From positions 5,326 through 36,419 of the forward strand of contig CAJTMQ010000008.1 of the NCBI GenBank assembly GCA_910577215.1: a stretch of DNA of 31,094 nucleotides, written 5' to 3'. The stretch comes from an uncultured Eubacterium sp. (GTDB taxonomy: Bacteria > Bacillota > Clostridia > Oscillospirales > Acutalibacteraceae). Numbering within the stretch: the first letter of the stretch is position 1; every line of letters begins with the position of its first letter. The notes under the pieces were generated by a model. It ran no database searches. It saw only the letters and a list, made by a program, of their open reading frames with translations, and was not told where the DNA came from. Shown one piece after another: positions 1 to 7,549 of the stretch. The position numbers were made by a program, and so were the translations under genes.

Positions 1-3
1 TTA

Positions 4-22
4 TACATACCAAAAGTATGTA
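4..22. promoter_or_regulatory. Palindrome upstream of the symporter gene, possible operator
   Basis: A perfect 7-base inverted repeat, TACATAC (4-10) and GTATGTA (16-22), is separated by CAAAA. It ends about 27 bases before the start codon of the GPH symporter gene and just before its ribosome binding site. Two-fold symmetric sites in this position often bind sugar-responsive repressors, or they may be the base of a transcript hairpin. No promoter can be assigned because the window starts here, so function is inference. Confidence 0.3.
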
Positions 23-49
23 ATTAAATTTATAAGGAGAATTTATACT

Positions 50-1474
50 ATGGGCAGCACTTATGAAAATGAAAAATATGTATCAAAGCGCGAATCTATG
101 ATGTATGGTATTGCAAACGGCGGTCAGGTATTGGGCTACTCGCTTGTAAGCTCCTATCTTATGTATTTCTATATCAATGTATTTGCTATTGATGCAAGAA
201 TCATATCCATAATCTTTCTGATAGGCGGAATATGGGATATTATAAATAATCCTTTGATAGGTGTATTTATTGACCACAAAAATAATGCAAAGGGAAAGCT
301 TAGTTCTCTGATAAAACGCTTCACTCCTTTTCAGGCTGTTACCACCATTCTTATTTTTATGGGACCTATATTCATCAAAGACAGCTCCCTTATATCACCT
401 GTTAAAATCATTTATCTCCTTATAACGTATTTTTTATGGGAATTTTTCTATTCAATAACAGATGTATCCTTCGGCGGCTTGATTTCCGTGATTTCGCCTA
501 ATCCTAAAGAAAGACGAAAAGCCATTCAGACTGCAAATATCTGCGTACAGTTATCAGGATCACTGGTGTTTTTAATTGTTCCCCTAATGATTGATGCTTC
601 AAAATCCGAAAAATTAAACATATCGCTTTCAACGGTATTTATTTTAATAGGCTTACTTGCAGGAATTTTTGGTGTGGGGCTATTTTCTCTTTCGGGATAT
701 TTTGTTAAGGAAAGAATCACGCAAACCAAATCCGTTCAGCCGATAAAAGAATTACTATCCGGTGTCATTCACAACAAGCCGCTTCTTCTGCTGCTTTCCT
801 CAAACTTGATTTCCAGCTTTGCAGGCATCGGAGAAGCATTTGCTACCTATTATTATCTTGATGTTCTGGGCTATGCCAGTTTATCAATAATAGTTTCAAC
901 CCCTGCATTTTTTATTTCATTATGCTCATATTCACTGATTAAGGTTGCAAAGAAACACTTTAACAATAAGAAAATTATAATATTAAGCTATTCATGTGTT
1001 GCAACCGATCAATTTATTTTATTTCTTATAGGTCTTAAATACTATTCAGATTTAAAAGTAATGGTACCTGCACTGATAATCTGCAATTGCATTATCGGAA
1101 TTTTCGGCGGTATTCTTAATGTTCTGCCAACGGAAATGCTTACGGAAGCCGCAGACTATGCGGAGTGGAAATCAGGAATACGAACAGAAGGTATTGCATT
1201 TTCACTGAAGAACAGCGTTGTTAAGGTTTACGGCACACTGGCCCAGGGCTTTGCCGCATTTTTATTAAACATCATAGGCTATGTTTCTGCTTCATCGGGT
1301 GAAATTGCAACACAAACAGATATTGTACAAAAAAGAATCTGGTTTATATTTTCACTTATACCTGCAATCATTCGCATACTAAGCATTATACCTGTTTTAT
1401 TTTATAACATTGTTGATGATGAGCGTGAAAAGATGTTTGAGGAATTGAAAAAAACAAGAAACAGTACGGATTAA
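50..1474 (+). CDS. GPH-family sugar:cation symporter (MFS superfamily)
   Basis: This 474-residue polytopic membrane protein resembles the glycoside-pentoside-hexuronide:cation symporters (MelB/XynP-like), which bring sugars or glycosides in with Na+ or H+. Visible features are an N-terminal segment with MMYGIANGGQ, a stretch GGIWDIINNPLIGVFIDH near residues 62-79 with the conserved Asp and Pro of this family, about twelve hydrophobic segments, and ADYAEWKSGIRTEG in the C-terminal half, also typical of the family. The length matches full-length members. The ATG follows AAGGAG after ten bases. It is the only plus-strand gene here and is convergent with its right-hand neighbour, so it is a separate transcription unit. 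No glycosidase lies beside it in the window, so the substrate cannot be told. Confidence 0.85.
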   Translation: MGSTYENEKYVSKRESMMYGIANGGQVLGYSLVSSYLMYFYINVFAIDARIISIIFLIGGIWDIINNPLIGVFIDHKNNAKGKLSSLIKRFTPFQAVTTILIFMGPIFIKDSSLISPVKIIYLLITYFLWEFFYSITDVSFGGLISVISPNPKERRKAIQTANICVQLSGSLVFLIVPLMIDASKSEKLNISLSTVFILIGLLAGIFGVGLFSLSGYFVKERITQTKSVQPIKELLSGVIHNKPLLLLLSSNLISSFAGIGEAFATYYYLDVLGYASLSIIVSTPAFFISLCSYSLIKVAKKHFNNKKIIILSYSCVATDQFILFLIGLKYYSDLKVMVPALIICNCIIGIFGGILNVLPTEMLTEAADYAEWKSGIRTEGIAFSLKNSVVKVYGTLAQGFAAFLLNIIGYVSASSGEIATQTDIVQKRIWFIFSLIPAIIRILSIIPVLFYNIVDDEREKMFEELKKTRNSTD

Positions 1475-1490
1475 CCGATACAATAAAAGT

Positions 1491-1523
1491 AAACCACGAA
1501 CAAAATGTTCGTGGTTTGTTATT
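1491..1523. terminator. Bidirectional rho-independent terminator
   Basis: A perfect 11-base stem AAACCACGAAC (1491-1501) / GTTCGTGGTTT (1507-1517) with loop AAAAT sits between the convergent symporter and PNPOx-like genes. On the plus strand GTTATT follows. On the minus strand the stem is followed by ACTTTTATT. It can end transcription from both sides, more convincingly for the minus-strand operon. Confidence 0.85.
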
Positions 1524-1558
1524 AATTAATAGTATTTACAACTATTGAACGCATAAGT

Positions 1559-2026
1559 TTAGCTCTTAAATCTTTTAGCAGTATATCTATCAACTGCTAT
1601 TTTGATAACAGTTGTAATGCCGAGCTTTGCACACTCCTCTGCCGAATAGCCCTCAACATTACAATGCTTAAGCAGCAAATCAAGCCCTTTAACAGTATCA
1701 TCATAATCTGCAATTTCCGCAGTGCCAAAGCCGATAAAGCTTCTGTAATCTGTTGTTATCCCACCTGTTTTCGTTTCAACATAGCCGTTCATTACATCTG
1801 CTTCAACACACACCTTGGAATTTTCACCAATTAAATCAAGCTTTAATCCTTTCTTGGCACAGTGTACATAAAAAATAATTTTGTTATCCTGCACCTCGTA
1901 GCCGAATGATAACGGCACAACATAAGGATATTCGCCGTTGTTAATGCCCAATCTTACAGTATCACACGAATCAATTATGGATATGATTTCGTTGAAATCG
2001 GTAACTTCCCTGTCTTTACGATTCAT
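1559..2026 (-). CDS. Pyridoxamine 5'-phosphate oxidase-fold flavoprotein (NimA-like)
   Basis: This 155-residue protein belongs to the small split-barrel flavin-binding family often annotated pyridoxamine 5'-phosphate oxidase-related or NimA-like. The N-terminal half has the typical pattern DTVRLGINNGEYPYVVPLSF followed by a barrel strand IIFYVHCAKKGLKLDLI. GFGTAEI near residues 100-106 is a later barrel strand. Members bind FMN or FAD and are thought to reduce small molecules; real vitamin B6 synthesis is unlikely at this size. The ATG is preceded by GGAGAAATAAA, and only 14 bases separate it from the methyltransferase stop, so it is the last gene of that unit before the terminator at 1491-1523. 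The exact substrate is unknown. Confidence 0.8.
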   Translation of the reverse strand: MNRKDREVTDFNEIISIIDSCDTVRLGINNGEYPYVVPLSFGYEVQDNKIIFYVHCAKKGLKLDLIGENSKVCVEADVMNGYVETKTGGITTDYRSFIGFGTAEIADYDDTVKGLDLLLKHCNVEGYSAEECAKLGITTVIKIAVDRYTAKRFKS

Positions 2027-2040
2027 TTTATTTCTCCGCC

Positions 2041-3156
2041 TTATTTAAAATACATATAATACTGACACTTAATCATACCGTTATAGAGCTTTCTGCGTTT
2101 ATCTGCCTTTCTGCCGAAGCACTTTTCAAATTCCTCATCAGGAGAGATAATTCCATAGCTCCAGCCGTGCTTTGCAGCAAACTTATCACCCATAATATTA
2201 TAAAGCCTTTCCGCTTCCTTAATATCAAGCATACGCTCACCGTACGGCGGATTTGTAACAAGAGTGCCCCTCTCGCTAGTTGGGCTGAAAACTTTAATAT
2301 CTGCGGTATCAAGTCTTAAAAACTTATCAACCTTAATACGCTTTGCATTTGCAAGTGTAAGCTCTATTGCGTGGTAATCAATATCCGTTCCGAAAGCAAC
2401 AAAATCAGTATCTGTTTTGATAATATCTCGGCAGCGCTGACGTTCCTGCTTCCACACCGCTTCGGGAACAAAGCCCCATCTGTCCACCTCAAAATTGCGG
2501 TTTATACCCGGTGCAATATTATGGGCAAGCATTGCGCCCTCAATCAGAATAGTACCGCTGCCGCAGAAGGGATCATACATCGTGTGATAATGACGCAGCT
2601 TTGAAAGAGAACACATTGCAGCAGCAAGTGTTTCTCTTATAGGTGCTTCGTTCGCTTCAGGGCGGTAGCCCCTTTTATGTAAACCCGTGCCGGAGGTATC
2701 AAGCATAATTGTAACATCGTCTTTAATAATAGAAAACTGAATTTGATGAACAGGCCCTGTTTCCTCAAACCACGAAATGTTGTAATCCTCTTTAAGACTT
2801 TCAACAACTGCCTTTTTTATAATCTTCTGGCAGTCCGGAACGGAATGAAGTTCTGAATTCAGACTGTAACCCTTAACGGGGAAGGTATCTGAGGAGCCTA
2901 TAAAATCGCTCCAGTTAATCAGCTTAACTGCATCAAAAAGTTCCGTGAAGGTAACTGCCTTGAATCTGTCCATCACGATTAAAATACGTTCTGCAAAACG
3001 GCTGTTTATATTCGCACGTGCAAGGATGCTTTCATCACCTTCAAAAAATCCCCTGCCGTTTTCTGCAACAACATTTTCAGCACCCATAAATTTAAGTTCG
3101 CTTGAAACAAGGCTCTCTACACCAAACAGGCAAGGTGCAACCATATATAAATACAT
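2041..3156 (-). CDS. THUMP-domain class I RNA methyltransferase (RlmL/YpsC family)
   Basis: This 371-residue protein is a predicted S-adenosylmethionine-dependent N2-guanine methyltransferase of the RlmL/K-YpsC-TrmN group. The N-terminus MYLYMVAPCLFGVESLV leads into a THUMP RNA-binding region (about 50-155). The Rossmann methyltransferase follows, with DPFCGSGT (195-202, SAM-binding loop) and the catalytic motif NPPYGER (302-308). A 23S rRNA target is most likely from family knowledge, but tRNA cannot be excluded. The start at 3156 has only a distant GGAG. The Met at residue 5 is an alternative, but homologues begin just before APCLFG, which favours the first. A terminator hairpin ends about 18 bases upstream, so expression probably depends on readthrough. 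Confidence 0.88.
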   Translation of the reverse strand: MYLYMVAPCLFGVESLVSSELKFMGAENVVAENGRGFFEGDESILARANINSRFAERILIVMDRFKAVTFTELFDAVKLINWSDFIGSSDTFPVKGYSLNSELHSVPDCQKIIKKAVVESLKEDYNISWFEETGPVHQIQFSIIKDDVTIMLDTSGTGLHKRGYRPEANEAPIRETLAAAMCSLSKLRHYHTMYDPFCGSGTILIEGAMLAHNIAPGINRNFEVDRWGFVPEAVWKQERQRCRDIIKTDTDFVAFGTDIDYHAIELTLANAKRIKVDKFLRLDTADIKVFSPTSERGTLVTNPPYGERMLDIKEAERLYNIMGDKFAAKHGWSYGIISPDEEFEKCFGRKADKRRKLYNGMIKCQYYMYFK

Positions 3157-3173
3157 AATAATTTACAACTCCA

Positions 3174-3205
3174 TAAAAAAATTAAGCCGAGAAGAACTCT
3201 CGGCT
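3174..3205 (-). terminator. Rho-independent terminator after divIC
   Basis: Stem AGCCGAGA (3185-3192) / TCTCGGCT (3198-3205) with a five-base loop is followed, in the minus direction, by TTAATTTTTTT. It directly follows the divIC stop and lies just before the ribosome binding site of the methyltransferase gene, leaving almost no room for a separate promoter there. Confidence 0.85.
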
Positions 3206-3210
3206 AAAAA

Positions 3211-3519
3211 TCAGTTACTACCGGAAATATCATAAAACACGATTTCATTGGATTTTACAAAACCCTTTTCACGTGCCTTCTGCTCCATATAATCATCCTT
3301 ATTTTCAGACTGAAGAATGGCATCAAGCTCTTCATTTTCCTTTTTCTGATCCTCAAGCTGCTGCTCATAAGCGGATTTCTGATTGTTTAATCTGCTTATA
3401 TCGGCACTCTGTGCAATAATTGTTCCTCCGCAATAGAAAAAAAGAACAACCAAAACACCGATAATCAGGAATTTTTTAGTTTTTTTATTATATTTCAAAT
3501 TCTGAAAAATCCTCGTCAT
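3211..3519 (-). CDS. divIC: Septum formation initiator DivIC/FtsL-like
   Basis: A small bitopic membrane protein of about 102 residues. The layout is a short basic cytoplasmic tail, one transmembrane segment (FLIIGVLVVLFFYCGG, about 17-32), then an extracellular coiled coil (roughly 35-75) rich in Q, E, K and N, and a C-terminal stretch with QKAREKGFV, a signature of DivIC proteins. DivIC joins FtsL and DivIB in the division septum to activate septal peptidoglycan synthesis. I prefer the ATG at 3519, preceded by AGGTGA at good spacing; a GTG at 3528 is also possible. Either way it overlaps the end of yabQ by about 32-41 bases, which suggests translational coupling. The position after yabP-yabQ is the standard Firmicutes one. 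Confidence 0.85.
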   Translation of the reverse strand: MTRIFQNLKYNKKTKKFLIIGVLVVLFFYCGGTIIAQSADISRLNNQKSAYEQQLEDQKKENEELDAILQSENKDDYMEQKAREKGFVKSNEIVFYDISGSN

Positions 3520-3970
3520 TATTATCACCTGATTTTTTCTTCGACTTTTTCTTTCTTTTTGTTTTAGATTTCTTCTTTAATCGTAAAGGCTTACGCCTTA
3601 ACATAAAGACATTATAATACACTTTCTTAATACATTGCAATACTTTTTTAAAACTTTTTATTATCTTTTTAACGATATTTCTTAAAAGAGCGGCAATCGG
3701 CTTCTGAAACCACCCTGTAATACGATACAATGTCAGAATATAAACAACAAATCCCATCAGAATGTCTGTAAAGTAAAACACCCTTACCTGGCCGTTATTG
3801 AAGCTGAGAAGAAAAATAAAAATAAACGGTGAAATTAAAAAGAAATAAAGAAAATCTAAGAAAAAAACAGCCCACTTATTAGCAAATATCAAACGAAAAA
3901 AGCGAAAAATATCGTAAACTGCACCGCATACAAATCCCACAATAAAAAATACAAATAATACTTCTGTCAC
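3488..3970 (-). CDS. yabQ: Spore cortex biosynthesis protein YabQ
   Basis: A 160-residue protein with four hydrophobic segments in its first 100 residues (around 3-17, 33-55, 68-84 and a weaker one near 90) and a very basic lysine-rich tail ending in acidic residues. N-terminal FVCGAVYDIFRFFR is characteristic of YabQ, a mother-cell outer forespore membrane protein needed for cortex formation in Bacillus subtilis. It starts with GTG overlapping the yabP stop (GTGA) after AAAGG. Its position between yabP and divIC supports the call. It marks the organism, or its ancestor, as a spore former. Confidence 0.85.
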   Translation of the reverse strand: MTEVLFVFFIVGFVCGAVYDIFRFFRLIFANKWAVFFLDFLYFFLISPFIFIFLLSFNNGQVRVFYFTDILMGFVVYILTLYRITGWFQKPIAALLRNIVKKIIKSFKKVLQCIKKVYYNVFMLRRKPLRLKKKSKTKRKKKSKKKSGDNNDEDFSEFEI

Positions 3971-4239
3971 TGAAATAACCTTTTAAATACATTTTTGCTT
4001 TTTTCGGTTCTATTGCTGTAAACAAGTGCAACTATCTCACCTGTTACTTCGAGTAATCCCGATTCCAGATTAAGCTCTTCCACATGAAGCCCCGTTCCGC
4101 TTACGGTTAAACAGCCGTAATCCGTATAGGCGGTAACCGTTTCCTCATCAAACGAATCTACATCTGTCACCCCGGTAAGCTTCAAGCCGTTTCTGTTTTC
4201 AAGATAAAGGCTGTGTGCCTTTTTCAGTTTTGTATCCAT
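3967..4239 (-). CDS. yabP: Sporulation protein YabP
   Basis: A 90-residue protein of the YabP/YqfC family. It shows the usual order: HSLYLENRNGLKLTGVTDVDSFDEE near the N-terminus, then TDYGCLTVSGTGLHVEELNLESG and the ending GEIVALVYS. YabP is made in the mother cell and works with SpoIVA and YabQ in spore envelope assembly. The ATG is preceded by AGGTGATTTTTT. It overlaps yabQ by 4 bases. The 76 bases upstream, between it and the S4 gene, contain weak sigma-E-like motifs only, so I do not call a sporulation promoter. Confidence 0.88.
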   Translation of the reverse strand: MDTKLKKAHSLYLENRNGLKLTGVTDVDSFDEETVTAYTDYGCLTVSGTGLHVEELNLESGLLEVTGEIVALVYSNRTEKSKNVFKRLFQ

Positions 4240-4315
4240 AAAAAATCACCTGCTCAAAATATATCAGACTGAATATTCTCACTCTAAATATATGAAGCAG
4301 ATGACGATTTAATGT

Positions 4316-4555
4316 TTATATTATTTTATACATTTTTGAGGCATCCTCTTTAAGAGCATGCTCACTGATTTCCAACACCTCATAAACACGCGGCACAGCA
4401 CCCATATTAACGGCAATTCTATCACCTATTTTTACATCATATGATGCACGCTGCACCTTACCGTTAACCTCTATTCTGCCTGCATCACAGGCTTCATTTG
4501 CAACAGTTCTGCGTTTTATAATGCGGGATACCTTTAAATATTTATCAAGTCGCAT
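4316..4555 (-). CDS. rqcP: S4-domain RNA-binding protein RqcP (YabO/Hsp15-like)
   Basis: A protein of about 79 residues made almost entirely of an S4 RNA-binding fold: MRLDKYLKVSRIIKRRTVAN, then AGRIEVNGK and VKIGDRIAV. The family binds the stalled 50S subunit with RqcH and helps elongate C-terminal alanine tails in ribosome quality control. I place the start at the ATG at 4555, four bases after GGAGAG. A GTG at 4582 would add nine residues encoded within the preceding terminator stem, which is unlikely. The position between the HU gene and yabP is typical of Clostridia. The SD follows the T-tract of the HU terminator directly, so its expression is probably attenuated relative to HU. Confidence 0.88.
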   Translation of the reverse strand: MRLDKYLKVSRIIKRRTVANEACDAGRIEVNGKVQRASYDVKIGDRIAVNMGAVPRVYEVLEISEHALKEDASKMYKII

Positions 4556-4565
4556 AAATCTCTCC

Positions 4566-4594
4566 AAAAAATCAGCCGCCACAAGGTGACGGCT
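4566..4594 (-). terminator. Rho-independent terminator after the HU gene
   Basis: In the minus direction AGCCGTCAC pairs with GTGGCGGCT, with one G-U pair and a three-base loop (plus-strand arms 4574-4582 and 4586-4594), followed by a T-tract from the A-run at 4566-4571. It sits between the HU and rqcP genes and almost touches the rqcP ribosome binding site. It probably ends most HU transcripts and lets a fraction through. Confidence 0.8.
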
Positions 4595-4606
4595 TAATTT
4601 TATAAC

Positions 4607-4879
4607 TTATTTTACAGCATCTTTAAGAGCTGAACCTGCCTTGAAAGAAGGAACCTTTGCTTCCGGAATATTGATAACTTCGCCTGTGCGTGGATTTTTA
4701 CCTGTGCGAGCTGCACGAGTTTTAACTTCAAATGTACCAAAGCCAACAAGAGCAACCTTTTCGCCGTCCTTAAGAGCTTCTGTTACTGCATCGATAACAG
4801 CCTTAACTGCTGCATCTGCATCCTTCTTTGAGAGTTCTGCTTTAGTAGCAACTGCTGCTACGAGTTCAGTTTTATTCAT
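4607..4879 (-). CDS. hup: HU-family DNA-binding protein
   Basis: A 90-residue histone-like protein with the canonical HU layout: MNKTELVAAVA, then VTEALKDGEKVALVGFGTFEV, the DNA-binding arm RTGKNPRTGEVINIP (residues about 60-75) and FKAGSALKDAV at the end. It bends and compacts DNA as a dimer. The start codon follows the mazG stop directly, and GGAGG lies inside the last mazG codons, so the two genes are co-translated. A terminator follows the gene, which fits a need for high HU levels compared with the genes downstream. Confidence 0.95.
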   Translation of the reverse strand: MNKTELVAAVATKAELSKKDADAAVKAVIDAVTEALKDGEKVALVGFGTFEVKTRAARTGKNPRTGEVINIPEAKVPSFKAGSALKDAVK

Positions 4880-5707
4880 TTAATTTTCCTCCGTTTTTGC
4901 CTTTTCGGCAATTATTTTTTTAGCTTTATCCCAAAGAATATCAAGAGTTTCTATTGAAGCTGTTTTCATATCAATATTCTCTTCCTCTGCAAGCCTTTCA
5001 ACAATAAGATAGCGATTCAGAAATTTATCAGTGGCAGCAGTAAGTGCTTCCTCTGAATCAACACCTATAAAGCGTGAAATGTTCACACAGGAAAACAGAA
5101 CATCACCGAATTCATCTTCAACAGCTTTCTGTTTATTCTCTGCCAAAGCATTATTTAACTCATTAATCTCTTCATATAGTTTCTCAATTGCACCGGCTTT
5201 ATCATCCCAGTCAAAACCTGCCTTCGCAGCCTTTTGCTGAATCTTCTGTGCTCTCATTAACGCAGGAAATTCACGGGGAACCTTCAGCATGGATTCGCTT
5301 TGCTTTTTCATACCCTTTGTTTTAAGCTTTACCGCATCCCAATTGCTGAGTGCCTCATCTTCATTTTCGGCAGTTAAATTACCAAAAACATGCGGATGAC
5401 GTATGATGAGTTTCTGACAAATGTCATTTGCAACATCATTAAAATCAAAGCTGCCTTTTTCACGCTCCATTTCACAATGGAGTGCCACCTGAAGAAGAAC
5501 ATCCCCAAGTTCTTCCTTAAGACCGTCACAATCATTTTTATTGATTGCCTCAATAACCTCATAGGTTTCTTCAATAAAATTCTTCTTTATTGATTCATGA
5601 GTCTGCTCTCTGTCCCAAGGGCAGCCGCCCGGTGCTCTGAGCACTGTTGCCAGCTTAATTAAATCATGGATGTCATATACATCTTTAATTTCAAATTCAA
5701 CTGACAC
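4880..5707 (-). CDS. mazG: Nucleoside triphosphate pyrophosphohydrolase MazG
   Basis: A 275-residue two-domain MazG. The first domain starts with LRAPGGCPWDREQTHESIKK and carries the metal-binding pattern EETYE (46-50) with EELGD (65-69). The second carries DEFGDVLFSCVNISRF around residue 195. MazG hydrolyses NTPs, dNTPs or ppGpp-like and damaged nucleotides to monophosphates and pyrophosphate. Length matches stand-alone E. coli-type MazG; the SAM-methyltransferase domain fused in Bacillus YabN is absent. The start is GTG, seven bases after AGAGGG. A good promoter (5742-5770) lies just upstream, making this the first gene of its unit. Confidence 0.93.
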   Translation of the reverse strand: MSVEFEIKDVYDIHDLIKLATVLRAPGGCPWDREQTHESIKKNFIEETYEVIEAINKNDCDGLKEELGDVLLQVALHCEMEREKGSFDFNDVANDICQKLIIRHPHVFGNLTAENEDEALSNWDAVKLKTKGMKKQSESMLKVPREFPALMRAQKIQQKAAKAGFDWDDKAGAIEKLYEEINELNNALAENKQKAVEDEFGDVLFSCVNISRFIGVDSEEALTAATDKFLNRYLIVERLAEEENIDMKTASIETLDILWDKAKKIIAEKAKTEEN

Positions 5708-5741
5708 AGTATCACCCTCTTAGATTAACTCGTACCAATAG

Positions 5742-5770
5742 ATAATACTATAAAAGGTTAAGTTTTTCAA
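5742..5770 (-). promoter_or_regulatory. Sigma-A type promoter for mazG
   Basis: Read on the minus strand, TTGAAA (5765-5770) and TATTAT (5742-5747) are separated by exactly 17 bases. Both boxes match five of six consensus positions. It lies just after the stop codon of the SpoVB-like gene and 35 bases before the mazG GTG. Confidence 0.6.
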
Positions 5771-5774
5771 GTAT

Positions 5775-7463
5775 TTAAGCCAATTTTTTACTTGTTTGGA
5801 GGAATTTGATTTCAGAAAATGTGATTAATTTAGACAATATACACAGTAATGTGAACAATATTATGTATATTCCGCTTAAAACGACCAGATTAAACAGATG
5901 ACCATAATCACCGAAAATACTGTTTAAAACCATCTTTGATGCGAAAAATGAAACTGCAGAACAGAAAAGAGGTTTGAAAAACAAATCTGAAAGCTTGTAT
6001 TTTACATCGGAATATTTTCTGAAGATATAAAGATTTGAAATCAATATCACAAGGTAACCGACTGCTCCCGATACAACTGTTCCGTATAAATTATATCTGT
6101 AATCGGATACCAAAAAATAGTTTATACCGACTCTGAGAACCGCGGAAATTATAAATGACGGTATGCTTTTTTTTGCACAGCCTATTGCCTGAACCGCAAA
6201 AACAGATACACCTGCAAGGCAATAGAAAATCATTGTAAAGCCAAAATAATAAACAAGATTTCCGCAGCCTATAACAATATCATAATTTGAAGAGTTATAA
6301 AGAATATTCAGAATATTCGGTGCAGCAAGTGACAAATAAAAACCCCCTCCGAAAGCAATAAGGGAGGTATACTTAAAAATACTGTTGGAAAGGGCGGAAA
6401 GTCTTTCTCTGCTGCCCGTTTCAAAGGCTGCAGATATAGCCGGAACCGCTGCAACACCAAGTGCCATTGTAAGGCTCGGAAGAAGATTTTTAAAATCCTG
6501 TGCAGATGAAAACAAGCCATATATATAAGTTACAACATCCTCATCGGGAGTTGATGTTATCTGAAGGCATTGCTGATATGCAATTTTAAGCTGTTCGATA
6601 TTGCAAAGTGAAAGGCAGTATTGAACAGAAGTATTATCAAGAAAGGTTGAAACACTCTGTATAATTGTTGAAACGATGATGGGAGCAGAAAAGGAAATAA
6701 TTTCACCGAGGCTATCCTTTGTTTTGTATCTTTTATTAGGTATACTGGAATTATATTTAACAGAATTATATATTGATACATAAATAAGGCTGAATAAAGA
6801 GCCTGCCGTTACTCCGCCCATAGCTGCGGCGGATGTAAACGGATAAATAACGGACAGCGCAATTTCTTCCGTTTCACAAACAATACCCAATACCGCTCCG
6901 CTTTGCATATACATTTCAAAAAGATAGCTCATTGAATATCTTGCAAAAAGCAGACCAAACACTAATTTGAATACCGCCTCTATAATCTGACTTACAGATG
7001 TAGGCACCATATTCATATAGCCTTCTGCAAGTGATCTGCGGCAGGCTGCCATTGATGAAAACAGTACATTCGGGGCAAGTATAAAGATGGTATAAATACT
7101 TTTAGGTGACGAAGAAATAAGCTCGGCATAGGGTTTTGCAAAAAGAACCATAAATGCAAGTCCAAGCACACCCACAATAAAAAACAAAATTCCCGAAGCC
7201 CTTTTAAGCGAATAAATTTTTGCATGATCACCCTTTGCATTATATTTGCTTACAAGATGTGATAATGCAATAGGAAAAGCACCCATTATCAAAGCGTGAA
7301 CAGGCATATAAAGATTATACGCAATGTTAAAATATCCCCTGCCCGTTGCACCGATATATGCAGTAAGGGGTATTTTGTAAACAGCACTTATCGCCTTAAC
7401 CAGAACGGAAGATACAAGAAGTAAAACAGCTGAATTTATATACTTTTGCTTTGTATTATTCAA
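5775..7463 (-). CDS. SpoVB-like MOP-superfamily lipid-linked polysaccharide flippase
   Basis: A 562-residue polytopic membrane protein with about 14 hydrophobic segments. It resembles SpoVB/MurJ-type flippases that export lipid-linked precursors, here probably for spore cortex or cell wall. The N-terminal stretch VSSVLVKAISAVYKIPLTAYIGATGRGYFNIAYNLY fits the start of the SpoVB group, and NLLPSLTMALGVAAVPAISAAF is a central MOP feature. It is somewhat longer than B. subtilis SpoVB (about 518) owing to extra loops near residues 195-210 and 290-315. The start is TTG with only a weak GGTGAT before it, and a strong terminator ends 12 bases upstream, so expression may be low or depend on readthrough. 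The place next to mazG matches the spoVB-mazG order of Firmicutes. Confidence 0.82.
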   Translation of the reverse strand: MNNTKQKYINSAVLLLVSSVLVKAISAVYKIPLTAYIGATGRGYFNIAYNLYMPVHALIMGAFPIALSHLVSKYNAKGDHAKIYSLKRASGILFFIVGVLGLAFMVLFAKPYAELISSSPKSIYTIFILAPNVLFSSMAACRRSLAEGYMNMVPTSVSQIIEAVFKLVFGLLFARYSMSYLFEMYMQSGAVLGIVCETEEIALSVIYPFTSAAAMGGVTAGSLFSLIYVSIYNSVKYNSSIPNKRYKTKDSLGEIISFSAPIIVSTIIQSVSTFLDNTSVQYCLSLCNIEQLKIAYQQCLQITSTPDEDVVTYIYGLFSSAQDFKNLLPSLTMALGVAAVPAISAAFETGSRERLSALSNSIFKYTSLIAFGGGFYLSLAAPNILNILYNSSNYDIVIGCGNLVYYFGFTMIFYCLAGVSVFAVQAIGCAKKSIPSFIISAVLRVGINYFLVSDYRYNLYGTVVSGAVGYLVILISNLYIFRKYSDVKYKLSDLFFKPLFCSAVSFFASKMVLNSIFGDYGHLFNLVVLSGIYIILFTLLCILSKLITFSEIKFLQTSKKLA

Positions 7464-7474
7464 AAAATCACCAC

Positions 7475-7506
7475 AAAAAGGCAGTGCAAAAAAATTTGCA
7501 CTGCCT
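7475..7506 (-). terminator. Strong rho-independent terminator after the coiled-coil gene
   Basis: A perfect 12-base stem, AGGCAGTGCAAA in the transcript direction pairing with TTTGCACTGCCT, with a four-base loop (plus-strand arms 7479-7490 and 7495-7506), is followed by TTTTTG. It is the strongest terminator in the window and stands only 12 bases before the TTG start of the SpoVB-like gene. Confidence 0.9.
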
Positions 7507-7549
7507 GAAAATCCCTGATTTACAATTCATTAAATTTTAAACATCTGTT

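Noticed and set aside
1529..1547. Second small hairpin AATAGT/ACTATT beside the terminator at 1491-1523
   Set aside because: Six A/T-rich pairs with a seven-base loop are too weak to call, and the neighbouring 11-base stem already explains termination.
4240..4315. Possible sigma-E sporulation promoter before yabP
   Set aside because: CATATATT resembles a sigma-E -10 box and GAATATT a -35 box, but they are in the wrong order and spacing relative to each other. I could not find a pair that fits.
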